From UBA7672 sp965229115 (GTDB taxonomy: Bacteria; Pseudomonadota; Alphaproteobacteria; Caulobacterales; Hyphomonadaceae): a stretch of 64,000 nt of DNA. The notes below the pieces were generated by a model that worked only from the letters and a program-made list of their open reading frames with translations, searched no databases and was not told the origin of the DNA. Numbering within the stretch: the stretch's first letter is position 1; every line of letters begins with the position of its first letter. The stretch covers positions 496,001-560,000 of the forward strand of contig CBDDIR010000003.1 in assembly GCA_965229115.1 (NCBI GenBank). The letters run 5' to 3'. Shown one piece after another: positions 26,163 to 35,306 of the stretch. The translations under genes were made by a program, and so were the position numbers.

Positions 26163-28150
26163 ATCGGGATTGGAGAAATCAGTTTCCCTCGCGCAGGAAC
26201 ATGTTCCTGGTGACGGGCGGCATTCTGTTCACGGGCCTCACCGTGCGCCTGGCCGAGCTGCAACTGTTCCGTCAGGCCGAGTTCGAAACCAAGGCGCGCG
26301 AAACCCGCATCCGCCTCGAACCCGCCCCGCCTCACCGCGGCACGATCTACGATCGTACCGGCCGCGTCCTCGCCGGCTCGAAGCGCAATTTCTACGTCAC
26401 GCTGCGCCCCGAACTCGCAGGCGACCGCACCCAGATCATCGACGTCATTGATCGTCTGTCGCGCATCGTCACGCTCAGCGAGAACCGCAAGCGCTCCGTC
26501 ACGCAGGAAGCCACCACCGGTCCGCGCTTCCGCGACATCCTCGTGGCTGACGACCTGACGTGGGAAGAGTTCGCGCAGGTCAACGTGATGTCGCCCGAAC
26601 TCTCGGGCGTCAGCGCCGAAGTGGGTGAACTGCGCTCCTATCCGCTGCAGGCCGCGTTCTACCACACCATCGGCTACGTCCAGAAAGCCAACGAAGCCGA
26701 CATCACGCGGATGATCGAGATCGAGCTCAAGGCCGTCAACGAAAACCTCGAATCCCCCGCCGGCAAGGCGCGCGCCGCCGCCGTTCGTCGCCTCTATCGC
26801 CACCCGGCCATGCGTGTCGGCAAGTCCGGCATCGAGGCCTATGGCGAAGTCGAACTGAAGGGCGAACCCGGCAAGATCCGCATGCTGCAGAACGCCGGCG
26901 GCCGCGTGATCGACCGTCTGCCCAGCGACGACCTCGCCGGCAAGCCGGGTGCAGAGATCGTGCTCTCGATCGACGCCGAACTCCAGAATTACGCCATTCA
27001 GCGCTTCGGCGTGGAAGCCGGCAGCGCAGTCGTCATCGATGTCGCGACCGGCGATGTCGTCTGCATGATGTCGACGCCCGCGCCCGATCCGAACGCCTTC
27101 GTCAGCGGCATCGGCTCCACCCTGTTCAAGTCGCTGCAGACGGACGAGCGCAACCCGCTCTACCACAAGGCCTATGACGGCGTTTATCCGCCGGGCTCTA
27201 CCTTCAAGATCGTCGTCGCCGCCGCCGCGCTCGAATCCGGCGCGATGAAGCCGGAAGACACGGTCGCGTGCCCGGGCAAGGCCTGGTACTACAACCGCTT
27301 CTACAACTGCTGGCGCCCGGAAGGGCACGGCACGGTGAACCTGCACACCGGCATCCAGAAATCCTGCGACTGCTACTTCTATCGCGCCGCCGAACGCACC
27401 GGCATCGAAGCCATCGCAGACGTCGCCAAGCGCTTCGGCCTCGGCCACCGCTACGAACTCGGCATCACCGGCGGCAAGGTGGGCTCGGTCCCCAACGACG
27501 CGTGGAAGCGCAAGGTCGTCGGCCAGCAATGGTATGCGGGCGACACCATCTCGGCCGGCATCGGGCAGGGCTATGTGACGGCAACGCCGTTCCAGCTCGC
27601 CGTCATGTGCGCGCGCATCGCCGGCGGTGAATCCGCCCCGGATCCGCATCTCATCGTCAGCGGCATGAAAGTGCCTGACAACACGATCACGCCGATGGGC
27701 CAGTTCAAGCCGGGCGTCCTCGAAGCCGTCCGCTCGGGCATGTTCGGCGTGACGTCGGAGCCGGGCGGCACCGCGCTTCGCTATGGCGCGCTCGACGAGA
27801 AGAACGAACTTCCCGCGCCCTACACCGGCGCCCGCATGGCCGGAAAATCCGGTTCGGCGCAGGTCCGTGTCATCAGCGCTGCTGAACGCGACGCACGCGG
27901 CCGCGCCATCGCCAACGACAAACTGCCCTGGAAGCTGCGCGACCACGCGCTCTTCGTCGCCTACGCGCCCACCGACAAGCCGCGCTACGCCGTCGCCGTC
28001 GTCGTCGAACACGGTGGTTCGGGCTCCAGCGTCGCCGCCCCGTTCGCGCGCGACATCCTCGCCCACGCCCTGAAATACGACACCGGCGCCCGCAAGGCCT
28101 TCGTGCCGCAACAGCGTGAAGTCGCCGGCACAGAGGCGAAGCCGACATGA
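26159..28150 (+). CDS. mrdA: Penicillin-binding protein 2 (elongasome transpeptidase)
   Basis: The 663-residue PBP2 cross-links peptidoglycan during elongation, together with RodA. It has one N-terminal membrane helix, a pedestal domain beginning RIRLEPAPPHRGTIYDRTGRVLA, and a transpeptidase domain. The SxxK motif is in PPGSTFKIV with Ser347 as nucleophile, the second motif is KSCDCYFYRAA (SCD), and the third is KSGSAQV (KSG rather than the more common KTG). The Cys-rich segment near CPGKAWYYNRFYNCW is also found in relatives. It overlaps mreD and rodA by four bases each. Confidence 0.97.
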   Translation: MNRDWRNQFPSRRNMFLVTGGILFTGLTVRLAELQLFRQAEFETKARETRIRLEPAPPHRGTIYDRTGRVLAGSKRNFYVTLRPELAGDRTQIIDVIDRLSRIVTLSENRKRSVTQEATTGPRFRDILVADDLTWEEFAQVNVMSPELSGVSAEVGELRSYPLQAAFYHTIGYVQKANEADITRMIEIELKAVNENLESPAGKARAAAVRRLYRHPAMRVGKSGIEAYGEVELKGEPGKIRMLQNAGGRVIDRLPSDDLAGKPGAEIVLSIDAELQNYAIQRFGVEAGSAVVIDVATGDVVCMMSTPAPDPNAFVSGIGSTLFKSLQTDERNPLYHKAYDGVYPPGSTFKIVVAAAALESGAMKPEDTVACPGKAWYYNRFYNCWRPEGHGTVNLHTGIQKSCDCYFYRAAERTGIEAIADVAKRFGLGHRYELGITGGKVGSVPNDAWKRKVVGQQWYAGDTISAGIGQGYVTATPFQLAVMCARIAGGESAPDPHLIVSGMKVPDNTITPMGQFKPGVLEAVRSGMFGVTSEPGGTALRYGALDEKNELPAPYTGARMAGKSGSAQVRVISAAERDARGRAIANDKLPWKLRDHALFVAYAPTDKPRYAVAVVVEHGGSGSSVAAPFARDILAHALKYDTGARKAFVPQQREVAGTEAKPT

Positions 28151-29304
28151 TCCGGAAGGACTCGCTTCTCTACAAGCTGACGCAGCTTCACTGGTTCCTG
28201 CTGCTGACGATCATCGCGCTCGCCTTCTTCGGCTCGCTGATCCTGTTCTCGGCCGGCTCCAGCGCGCACGATCTCGCCACGGGCCTCCTGCACATCGACG
28301 CAAGCTACGCCATCGCCCATGCGATGCGCTTCATCCTGATGCTCGGCGTTGCCCTCATCGTCGCTCTGTTCCCGCTCAGGCTATGGGCCGCCGTCGCCTA
28401 TCCGGGCTACGTCATCGGCGTGATCATGCTGGTCATGGTCGATTTCGGCGGCGTCGTCGTGAACGGCGCTGAACGCTGGCTGCAGGTGCTGCCCGGCTTC
28501 CGCCTCCAGCCGTCAGAGCTGATGAAGATCGCTGTGCCGCTCGCGCTCGCGCGTTACTATCACCAGTCCTTCTCGGCTGGCCGCAACAGCATCTGGGTCC
28601 ACATCGTGGCATTCCTGATGGTTGCCGTGCCCGTCGGCCTCGTCCTGCGCCAGCCCGACCTCGGCACCGCGCTGATGATCCTCGGCACAGGCTGCGCCGT
28701 CATCTTCTTCGCTGGCATCAGCCTGCGCATCGTCGTGTCGATCCTGCTGCTCGTCGCGGCAATGGTCCCCGTCGTCTTCTTCTTCGCGCTCCACGATTAC
28801 CAGCGCCAGCGCATCGAAACGATGTTCAACCCGGAGGCCGACCCGCTCGGCGCCGGCTACCAGCTCCAGCAGGGCCTCATCGCCATCGGTTCGGGCGGGG
28901 TCGCCGGCAAAGGCTTCATGGAAGGGGCCCAGAAGGAACTCGACTACATCCCCGAGCAGCACACCGACTTCATCTTCACCATCGTGGCGGAGGAGTTCGG
29001 CTTCGTCGGCGCCATCGTCCTCCTGGTCGCCTGGGGCGTGTGCATGATCCAGGGCATGCAGATCGCCGGAAACAGTCGAAGTACATTTGGCGGCCTCGCG
29101 GCGGCAGGCTTCGTATCGACCCTGCTGCTCTACGTGGTCATCAATATCGGGATGGTCATCGGCCTTCTGCCGGTCGTGGGCATACCTTTGCCGCTTATTT
29201 CGTATGGCGGCACGGTTATTGTCACGGTTATGATTGGTTTTGGGCTATTAATGGCTGTACACCTCAACCGTGCGAACGATATGACCCTTCGCGGCATGTT
29301 CTGA
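28147..29304 (+). CDS. mrdB: Peptidoglycan glycosyltransferase RodA
   Basis: A 385-residue SEDS-family polymerase that builds glycan strands with PBP2 in the elongasome. Around ten membrane helices are visible. The signatures are GAERWLQVLPGFRLQPSELMK (conserved Arg, Gln and Glu around the substrate site), RQPDLGTALMI with its catalytic Asp, and PEQHTDFIFTIVAEEFGFVG, then LPLISYGGT near the end. It starts at ATG 28147, overlapping the pbp2 stop as ATGA, and closes the rod cluster. Confidence 0.97.
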   Translation: MIRKDSLLYKLTQLHWFLLLTIIALAFFGSLILFSAGSSAHDLATGLLHIDASYAIAHAMRFILMLGVALIVALFPLRLWAAVAYPGYVIGVIMLVMVDFGGVVVNGAERWLQVLPGFRLQPSELMKIAVPLALARYYHQSFSAGRNSIWVHIVAFLMVAVPVGLVLRQPDLGTALMILGTGCAVIFFAGISLRIVVSILLLVAAMVPVVFFFALHDYQRQRIETMFNPEADPLGAGYQLQQGLIAIGSGGVAGKGFMEGAQKELDYIPEQHTDFIFTIVAEEFGFVGAIVLLVAWGVCMIQGMQIAGNSRSTFGGLAAAGFVSTLLLYVVINIGMVIGLLPVVGIPLPLISYGGTVIVTVMIGFGLLMAVHLNRANDMTLRGMF

Positions 29305-29361
29305 TTCCGGCCCTCCAGCCGGGCGGATGCCGGGCTGGGCGACTGACAGAGCAGGGGCCGC

Positions 29362-30753
29362 ATGACCATCGCAGGACGCGTCGACCGCAAGAGCGAGACC
29401 TGGTCGTCCCGCTTCGGCTTCATCATGGCCGCCGTCGGCTCGTCCGTCGGTCTCGGCAACATCTGGCGCTTCACCTACACCACCGGCGAAAACGGCGGCG
29501 GCGCGTTTGTGATCGCCTACCTCGTCTGCCTCGCCCTGATCGCTTTTCCGCTTCTCGCCGCCGAATACGCCATCGGCCGCCGCTCGGGCCACTCCGCCGT
29601 TGAAAGCGTACAGGCGCTCGCCCGCGCCTCGGGCAAAAGCGAGCTCTGGGGCGGCGTCGCCTGGCTCGGCATGTTGTCCGCCTTCTTCATCCTGACTTTC
29701 TACTGCGTCGTCTCGGCCTGGTTCATGGCCTACATCCCGTTCGCCATCTCCGGCACCTTCGCCAACGATGTTGGCCTGATCGAACAGTCGCAGCAACGCT
29801 TCGACGCCGTCACGTCAAAGCAGAACCTGCCATTCCTGCTGACGTATCTCGCCATCTTCATTGGTCTTGCGGTCGTCGTGGTCGGGCGAGGCGTCAAGCG
29901 CGGTATCGAGCGCGCCTCGACCATCCTGATGCCGGTCTTCATTCTCGTCCTGCTGATCCTGCTCGGCTTCGGCGTCGCCAACGGCGCCTTCGGTGAAGCG
30001 ATCTCCTTCCTCACGCGCGTCCGCGCCGAAGACTTCTCCTTCTCCATGCTGCTCGATGCGCTGGCCCAGTCCTTCTTCGCCACCGGTGTCGGCGCTGCGG
30101 TCATGATCACCTACGGCGCCTACCTCAAAGGGGAGGCGGACATTCCGCGCTCCTCCGCCATCGTAGCCCTGGCCGATACCGCCGTGGCGCTCGTCGCCGC
30201 CATCGTCGTCTTCTCGCTCGTCTTCGCCGTCGGCAGCGAACCGAACGCCGGCTTCAGCCTGCTGTTCGTGAACCTGCCCATCGGCCTCGCCCAGATGCCT
30301 TTCGGCGCACTCATCGGCGGCGCCTTCTTCCTGCTGGCGCTGTTTGCAGCACTGGCATCCTCCATCGCCCTGATGGAAGTCGCCGTCTCCTGGCTGGATG
30401 AACGCACCGGCGTCACCCGCTGGGGCGCCGCCCTCGGCGTCGGCTTTACGGTGTTCGTGATCGGCGCCGGCTACGTCTACTCGCGCGAATACATCGGCTT
30501 CGTCGACTTCGTCGCCTCATCGCTCCTGATGCCGCTCGGCGGCTTCCTGATCGCGATCTTCGCCGGCTGGATCATCGAGAAGAAGCTGATGCAGGCCGAA
30601 TTCGGCATGACCTTCTTCCGCATCTGGCAACCGATCGTGCGCTGGCTCATCCCCATCGCCATCGGCGTGATCCTGGTGTTCGGCGTCTGGGAAAAACTCC
30701 ACGAAGTCGGCTTCGGCGCCTACGCAGACGCAGCCCTCACGACGACGGATTGA
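29362..30753 (+). CDS. Sodium:neurotransmitter symporter (NSS/SNF) family transporter
   Basis: A 463-residue member of the LeuT-like NSS family with about 12 helices, driving uptake of an amino acid or related solute with Na+. The first helix has the family Na+/substrate motif AAVGSSVGLGNIWRF with Gly and Asn residues, followed by YTTGENGGGAFVIAYL. The SFFATGVGAAVMITYGAYL segment matches helix 6. The substrate cannot be told. It follows rodA by 57 bases on the same strand but has no functional tie to it. Confidence 0.92.
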   Translation: MTIAGRVDRKSETWSSRFGFIMAAVGSSVGLGNIWRFTYTTGENGGGAFVIAYLVCLALIAFPLLAAEYAIGRRSGHSAVESVQALARASGKSELWGGVAWLGMLSAFFILTFYCVVSAWFMAYIPFAISGTFANDVGLIEQSQQRFDAVTSKQNLPFLLTYLAIFIGLAVVVVGRGVKRGIERASTILMPVFILVLLILLGFGVANGAFGEAISFLTRVRAEDFSFSMLLDALAQSFFATGVGAAVMITYGAYLKGEADIPRSSAIVALADTAVALVAAIVVFSLVFAVGSEPNAGFSLLFVNLPIGLAQMPFGALIGGAFFLLALFAALASSIALMEVAVSWLDERTGVTRWGAALGVGFTVFVIGAGYVYSREYIGFVDFVASSLLMPLGGFLIAIFAGWIIEKKLMQAEFGMTFFRIWQPIVRWLIPIAIGVILVFGVWEKLHEVGFGAYADAALTTTD

Positions 30754-30763
30754 TCCTCTGGAA

Positions 30764-30803
30764 GCGGACCCCTTCAGGGTCCGCGTTCCCCGCGAAGGCG
30801 GGG
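30764..30803. repeat. Hairpin plus REP-like palindrome
   Basis: GCGGACCC (30764-30771) pairs with GGGTCCGC (30777-30784), then CCCCGC (30788-30793) pairs with GCGGGG (30798-30803) over a GAAG loop, followed by ATCCAG. The second part matches a common proteobacterial intergenic repeat of the form CCCGCGAAGGCGGG-ATCCAG. Together they probably end the NSS transcript. Confidence 0.55.
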
Positions 30804-30823
30804 ATCCAGTTCTCGCAAAGAGA

Positions 30824-31036
30824 TCAGCTCTCCAAGCCGCTCGCTGCTTTTCTCAACTCCGAGAAGGTGATCACCCGGCCCGCGCTGGCATCGAAGATCT
30901 GCACCCCGACGCCGTCCACGAGCGCCTGTTCGGCCTGGCGCAGCGCTTCAGTCGCGTTTGTCGGGGGCATGCAATCGGTGAAGAACGAGACGTTCTTCCC
31001 ATCCGCGCGCATGATCCGTCTGGTGATCATATACAT
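30824..31036 (-). CDS. Small hypothetical protein
   Basis: A 70-residue frame starting at ATG 31036 with the sequence MYMITRRIMRADGKNVSFFT and ending EALRQAEQALVDGVGVQIFDASAGRVITFSELRKAA. The C-terminal part (helix, then a V-x-I-F-D-A strand, then helix) is regular enough to be a folded domain. No ribosome binding site of strength is visible. It lies between an NSS transporter and a convergently placed iminopeptidase gene. I do not recognise the family. Confidence 0.5.
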   Translation of the reverse strand: MYMITRRIMRADGKNVSFFTDCMPPTNATEALRQAEQALVDGVGVQIFDASAGRVITFSELRKAASGLES

Positions 31037-31111
31037 GGCCGCAGCCCCGCTGTGGCCGGGATTATGGACGGAACGCCGCCGACAGTTCAATCGCGGAGGG
31101 AAGCTGAGCCG

Positions 31112-32083
31112 CTAACCCAGCTTCTCGGCCAGCATGTCGCTCGCCTTGATCAGCTCAGACACTATTCCGGGCTCAAGCGAGGAATGCCCCGCGTCCGGCA
31201 CGATCTTCAGCTGAGACTTCGGCCACGCCTTGTTCAGCGCCCACGCCGACGACAGCGGCGTCACCACGTCGTAGCGGCCATGCACGATCACGCCCGGCAG
31301 GTCGCCGAACTTCTCGGCTTGGTCCAGCAGCCAGCCATCGGAATCGAAGAAGCCCTTGTTGTGGAAGTAGTGGCATTCGATGCGTGCAAACGCGTCGAGG
31401 AAGTCCGCCTCGTCAAATCGCGGCGGCCTCTGCTTCGGGCCCTGGATCGACAGCGTCTCACCTTCCCAGCGCGCCCACGCAGCAGCGGCTTCCGCACGCG
31501 CAGCCGCGTTCTTGCCGGTCAGCCGCTTGTAGAACGCCTTCAGCAGGTCGCCGCGCTCGGCTTCCGGGATCGGCGCGATGTAGCGGTCGAACGCATCCGG
31601 GAAGAGGTTGCTGGCGCCGTTCTGGTAGAACCAGTGGATCTCGCTTTCCTTCAGCAGGAACACGCCGCGCAGCAGCAGACCCATAACCTGCTTGCGGTGC
31701 ATGGCGGCGTAGGCGAGGGCGAGCGTCGATCCCCACGATCCGCCGAACACCAGCCACTTCTTGATGCCGAGGTGCGACCGCAGCGTCTCAATGTCGCGCA
31801 CCAGATCCCAGGTCGTGTTTTCACGCAGCTCCGAGTGCGGCGTCGAGCGTCCGCAGCCGCGCTGATCGAACAGGATGATGCGGTAACGGCGCGGGTCGAA
31901 GAACCGTCGCATTTCGGGACTTGAGCCGCCGCCAGGCCCGCCATGCAGCGCAACTACGGGCAATCCGTCGGGGTGGCCGCTCTCTTCCCAGTAAAGCTCA
32001 TGCAGAGAACTGACCGCCAGACGGCCTGTCTTCCGGGGCTCGACGGAGGGGTAAAGCGTGCGGCGAGGGCGGTCTTCATTCAT
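31112..32083 (-). CDS. pip: Prolyl aminopeptidase (proline iminopeptidase)
   Basis: A 323-residue alpha/beta hydrolase that removes N-terminal proline from peptides in the cytoplasm. The oxyanion motif is HGGPGGG (residues 47-53), the DQRGCGRSTPH segment is diagnostic of the family, the nucleophile is Ser116 in GGSWGST, and the catalytic His is in PDAGHSS near residue 298. The length fits the monomeric bacterial form. ATG at 32083 begins the family-like LYPSVEPRKTGRLAV lead. Confidence 0.95.
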   Translation of the reverse strand: MNEDRPRRTLYPSVEPRKTGRLAVSSLHELYWEESGHPDGLPVVALHGGPGGGSSPEMRRFFDPRRYRIILFDQRGCGRSTPHSELRENTTWDLVRDIETLRSHLGIKKWLVFGGSWGSTLALAYAAMHRKQVMGLLLRGVFLLKESEIHWFYQNGASNLFPDAFDRYIAPIPEAERGDLLKAFYKRLTGKNAAARAEAAAAWARWEGETLSIQGPKQRPPRFDEADFLDAFARIECHYFHNKGFFDSDGWLLDQAEKFGDLPGVIVHGRYDVVTPLSSAWALNKAWPKSQLKIVPDAGHSSLEPGIVSELIKASDMLAEKLG

Positions 32084-32135
32084 GCTTGCTTCATCTACCG
32101 GGCATCAGTCTTAGGTCAAACACATTCGCTCGCCT

Positions 32136-32158
32136 TTTGTACGGCGTGCGCCTATAAC
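32136..32158 (+). promoter_or_regulatory. Possible promoter of the lipoprotein gene
   Basis: CTATAAC at 32152-32158 matches seven of eight positions of the Caulobacter housekeeping -10 type GCTANAWC with one lead base changed, and TTGTACG at 32137-32143 could serve as a weak -35. It lies about 37 bases before the GTG start. Confidence 0.35.
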
Positions 32159-32194
32159 TAACTGACTTGCCACGAACTTCCGGGATTGGGTTCG

Positions 32195-32800
32195 GTGTCA
32201 CGACAACTGGCGTTTCTTGCTTTTCTGACATTGGCGCCGCTGGCCGGCTGCGCGACCGTTTCGGTCTATGAGCCCGTATCGGCCGAGGTTTCCCTTACCG
32301 AAGACCAGTCAGAACTGCGCAAGGCGGCCGACGCCTATTGCAAGGACGCCCGCGACAAGGGCCTCGCCACCGGCGAAACCAGCCTGACGGCCCTCGCAGA
32401 TATGCTGATCGGCAACCATGACGGCGCCGGCGCCTACTGGCGGAAAATCAACGCCGACAAGGCTGCCCCCGCCACCACCGTCACCCGCGTCCGGGCCGAT
32501 CTGAACGCCTCCGCTAAGGGGCTGACTGACCTGACGGCGCTCGCCAATTCCCTGCTCAAATCCTCGAAGCCGACCCGCTCGGACGTGCAGGAATTCGAGC
32601 GCGCGCTGATCCATGCCCGCCAGGCCCGCGATTCCTTCTCGGATGCGCTGGTGCAGGCCAACAAGCGTTCCGAGCGCGAATACCAGATCCTGCTTGAGCT
32701 CGGCCCGATGGATACCGCGCTCTCCAAGGCCCGCAGCGCCGCCGACGAACTCGCCGCCGTCCGCGCCCAGGAACTCTCGACCGCCCAGGCATCCAGCTAG
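32195..32800 (+). CDS. Lipoprotein of unknown function, helical
   Basis: A 201-residue lipoprotein: the signal SRQLAFLAFLTLAPLAGCATV has a clear lipobox. The mature part is almost entirely helical and charged, with a long segment DLTALANSLLKSSKPTRSDV and a final coiled-coil-like region ELAAVRAQELSTAQASS. GTG at 32195 was chosen because it gives a standard signal; TTG at 32186 is possible. No family is recognised. The next gene, DUF423, converges on it 11 bases away. Confidence 0.7.
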   Translation: MSRQLAFLAFLTLAPLAGCATVSVYEPVSAEVSLTEDQSELRKAADAYCKDARDKGLATGETSLTALADMLIGNHDGAGAYWRKINADKAAPATTVTRVRADLNASAKGLTDLTALANSLLKSSKPTRSDVQEFERALIHARQARDSFSDALVQANKRSEREYQILLELGPMDTALSKARSAADELAAVRAQELSTAQASS

Positions 32801-32811
32801 CGTCGAGCCGG

Positions 32812-33207
32812 CTACTCGCTGACCTTATCCGTCCGCTGCGCAAACGCAGCCGTCAGCCCCAACAGCAGCCATCCCACGATAAAGCAGATCCCCCCGATCG
32901 GGATAAGCAAGGTAAGCCCGTCCAGCGGCGTCGGATGGGTCGGAATGCCCGCCAGCATGATCTTGCCGATCTGCACCCCGGCAAACAGCACCACGCTCAC
33001 GATGAAGAACCAGCCGCTGATCAGTTTCAGCGTCGACCGGAAGGGCAGCGTCACCGCCACGATCGCCGCGATCGCATGGACAAAGCCGTAGAGCAGGGCG
33101 CTCTCCCACTGGCGGGTCGCATCAATCGGAATGGTGTGCGCCCCCGCCGCGCCAGCCGCGACCAGCAGAAGCCCAAGTAGCGCCGCAGCAACAATGATCG
33201 CGCGCAT
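32812..33207 (-). CDS. DUF423 family membrane protein
   Basis: A 131-residue inner-membrane protein with four helices. The family pattern is visible: a first helix ending GAAGAHTIPID, RQWESALLYGFVHAIAAIVA, a central GWFFIVSVVLFAGVQIGKIML and a closing IPIGGICFIVGWLLLGL. These are the small YwdK-like membrane proteins of unknown role. GGGAGATT precedes the ATG. Confidence 0.9.
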   Translation of the reverse strand: MRAIIVAAALLGLLLVAAGAAGAHTIPIDATRQWESALLYGFVHAIAAIVAVTLPFRSTLKLISGWFFIVSVVLFAGVQIGKIMLAGIPTHPTPLDGLTLLIPIGGICFIVGWLLLGLTAAFAQRTDKVSE

Positions 33208-33366
33208 GTAATCTCCCAGGGAACCGCAGGCTTTCTAGCAGGTAAACACCCGACGCACCCAACAATCAGGTTCAATTCAACTAATCACATGATGCAACTG
33301 GTAAGGGAAGTTTATCGCGACCTTGCCGGTCTTGGTGTTTGCTACACGTTTCTACTGTAAATATTG

Positions 33367-34500
33367 ATGATGGCTGGCAATTCCTCACAATTTCAGGTCG
33401 ATACCGACCCGAGCGGAAAGCAGGTGCTATCCGTCATCGGCGATTGGACCGTGTGGACCGCCGCCGAAATCCAGCAAAAGCTCGGATCGACCAAGATCGC
33501 TTACGACGCGATCCTCGATGTCAGCCGCCTCGAGAAGATCGACACATCCGGCGCCTATCTGATCGACCGCGCGCTCGGCGCTCTCGAAGGCGTCGACGAC
33601 AAGATCCCGATCCGTGGCGAACACCCGACCATCGAACGCCTGCTCGGCAAGGTCCGCAAGGCCAGCCCCGCCGCCCCGCCCGACCCGATCCGCCCGCCCG
33701 GCTTCATCGCCCTGCTCAACCGCGCAGGCTACGGCGCCGTCCAGGCGTGGTCCGAATTTCTCGGCCTCCTGTCCTTCATTGGCGAAACCGCCGCGACCGT
33801 CGGCCGCCTGATCGTCAACCCGCGCCGCATCCGCTGGAAGTCGGTCGTCTCGATCATGGAAGAGGCGGGCCTCGACGCCCTGCCGATCGTCTGCTTCCTG
33901 TCCTTCTTCATCGGCCTGGTCATCGCCTTCATCGGCGCGAACCTCCTTGCGATGTTCAACGCCTCCGTCTTCACGGTCGAACTCGTCGGCATCGGCATGC
34001 TACGTGAATTCGGCGCCGTGCTCACCGCCATCCTGCTCGCCGGCCGAACCGACAGCGCCTTCACCGCCCAGATCGGCGCCATGAAGATGACGCAGGAAAT
34101 CGACGCCATGCGAACCATCGGCCTCGACCCGATGGAAGCGCTCGTCGCTCCGCGCCTTCTGGCGCTGCTCATCATGACCCCGCTGCTTACCTTCGCCGCC
34201 ACCATTTCAGGCATCGCCGGCGGTCTCGTGGCTGCGTGGACAGCGATGGACATCTCCCCGCAGATGTTCATCTCCCGCTTCAACGAAGTCGTGCCGCCGC
34301 AGCACTTCTGGGTCGGCATCGTGAAAGCGCCCGTGTTCGCGCTCGTCGTCGCCATGGTCGGCTGCCGGCAGGGCATGCTGGTCGAAGGCGACGTCGTCTC
34401 GCTCGGCCGCCGCACGACGTCCGCCGTGGTGCAAGCCATCTTCCTGGTGATCGCGCTCGATGCCGCCTTCGCCGTCCTCTACTTCGCGCTGAACGTATGA
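33367..34500 (+). CDS. mlaE: MlaE-type ABC transporter permease with N-terminal STAS domain
   Basis: A 377-residue permease of an Mla/MCE lipid transporter. The first ~100 residues form a STAS-like domain fused to the permease (STIAYDAILDVSRLEKIDTSG is part of it); the separate subunit MlaB does this job in E. coli. The rest is the MlaE membrane domain, with GMLREFGAVLTAILLAGRTDSAFTAQIGAMKMTQEIDAMRTIGLDPMEALVAPR, the family core. The system moves phospholipids between the inner and outer membrane. The start at 33367 or 33370 is equally likely. It overlaps mlaF as ATGA. Confidence 0.95.
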   Translation: MMAGNSSQFQVDTDPSGKQVLSVIGDWTVWTAAEIQQKLGSTKIAYDAILDVSRLEKIDTSGAYLIDRALGALEGVDDKIPIRGEHPTIERLLGKVRKASPAAPPDPIRPPGFIALLNRAGYGAVQAWSEFLGLLSFIGETAATVGRLIVNPRRIRWKSVVSIMEEAGLDALPIVCFLSFFIGLVIAFIGANLLAMFNASVFTVELVGIGMLREFGAVLTAILLAGRTDSAFTAQIGAMKMTQEIDAMRTIGLDPMEALVAPRLLALLIMTPLLTFAATISGIAGGLVAAWTAMDISPQMFISRFNEVVPPQHFWVGIVKAPVFALVVAMVGCRQGMLVEGDVVSLGRRTTSAVVQAIFLVIALDAAFAVLYFALNV

Positions 34501-35303
34501 GCTACGACACCGCCCCCGCTGAAAAGTCCGCAGCGCCCAAGGGCGATGACGACGTCATTATCCGCGTGCGCGGCCTCACCAACAAGTTCGGCTCCAAGAC
34601 CGTCCACCAGGATCTCGACCTCGACGTAAAGCGCGGCGAAGTCCTCGGCGTCATCGGCGGCTCGGGCACCGGCAAGTCCGTGCTCCTGCGCTCGATCGTC
34701 GGCCTCCACACGCCCAACGCCGGTCAGATCGAAGTCTTCGGCAAGCATGTCGCCAAGCTCTCGCGCGAAGAGCGAATTAAGATCGAGCGCCGCTGGGGCG
34801 TCATGTTCCAGGATGGCGCGCTCTTCTCCACGCTCAGCGTCCGGGAAAACGTGATGGCTCCCATGGTGGAGCACACCAAGATCCCCGACGCCCTGATGCG
34901 CGAACTGGCCGACCTCAAGCTCCGCCTTGCTGGCCTCGAGCTCGAAGCCGCCCCCAAACGCCCCGCCGACCTCTCGGGCGGTATGCGGAAGAGGGCAGCC
35001 CTCGCCAGGGCCATCGCGCTCGACCCGGAACTGGTCTTCTTGGACGAACCGACGGCCGGACTAGATCCTATCGGTGCAGCCAAGTTCGACGAATTAGTGC
35101 GTTCACTGAGTAACGCGTTGGGATTAACCGTATTCCTTGTAACCCATGACCTCGACACGCTTGCTGCCACCTGCGATCGCATTGCGGTCCTGAGTGACGG
35201 CAAGGTGCTTGCAATTGGCCCACTGGATGAGGTCCGTAAAAACGACCATCCGTGGATCAAGGAATACTTCTCCGGTCCGCGTGGCCGGGCAGCGGTGAGA
35301 TAG
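34497..35303 (+). CDS. mlaF: MlaF-type ABC transporter ATP-binding protein
   Basis: The 268-residue ATPase of the lipid transporter. Walker A is GGSGTGKSV (about residues 59-67), Q-loop VMFQDGALFSTLSV, signature LSGGMRKRAALARA, Walker B LVFLDEPTAGLDP and switch VTHDLDTL. The LSGGMRKR signature and FQDGALFSTLSV are characteristic of MlaF and Ttg2A. It starts inside the mlaE stop (ATGA) and is followed four bases later by mlaD, so the three are one operon. Confidence 0.96.
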   Translation: MSYDTAPAEKSAAPKGDDDVIIRVRGLTNKFGSKTVHQDLDLDVKRGEVLGVIGGSGTGKSVLLRSIVGLHTPNAGQIEVFGKHVAKLSREERIKIERRWGVMFQDGALFSTLSVRENVMAPMVEHTKIPDALMRELADLKLRLAGLELEAAPKRPADLSGGMRKRAALARAIALDPELVFLDEPTAGLDPIGAAKFDELVRSLSNALGLTVFLVTHDLDTLAATCDRIAVLSDGKVLAIGPLDEVRKNDHPWIKEYFSGPRGRAAVR

Positions 35304-35306
35304 GCC

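Noticed and set aside
25949..28111. 720-codon open frame opposite pbp2 and mreD
   Set aside because: No signal, motif or domain, and it fully covers two conserved genes; it is a GC-bias artefact.
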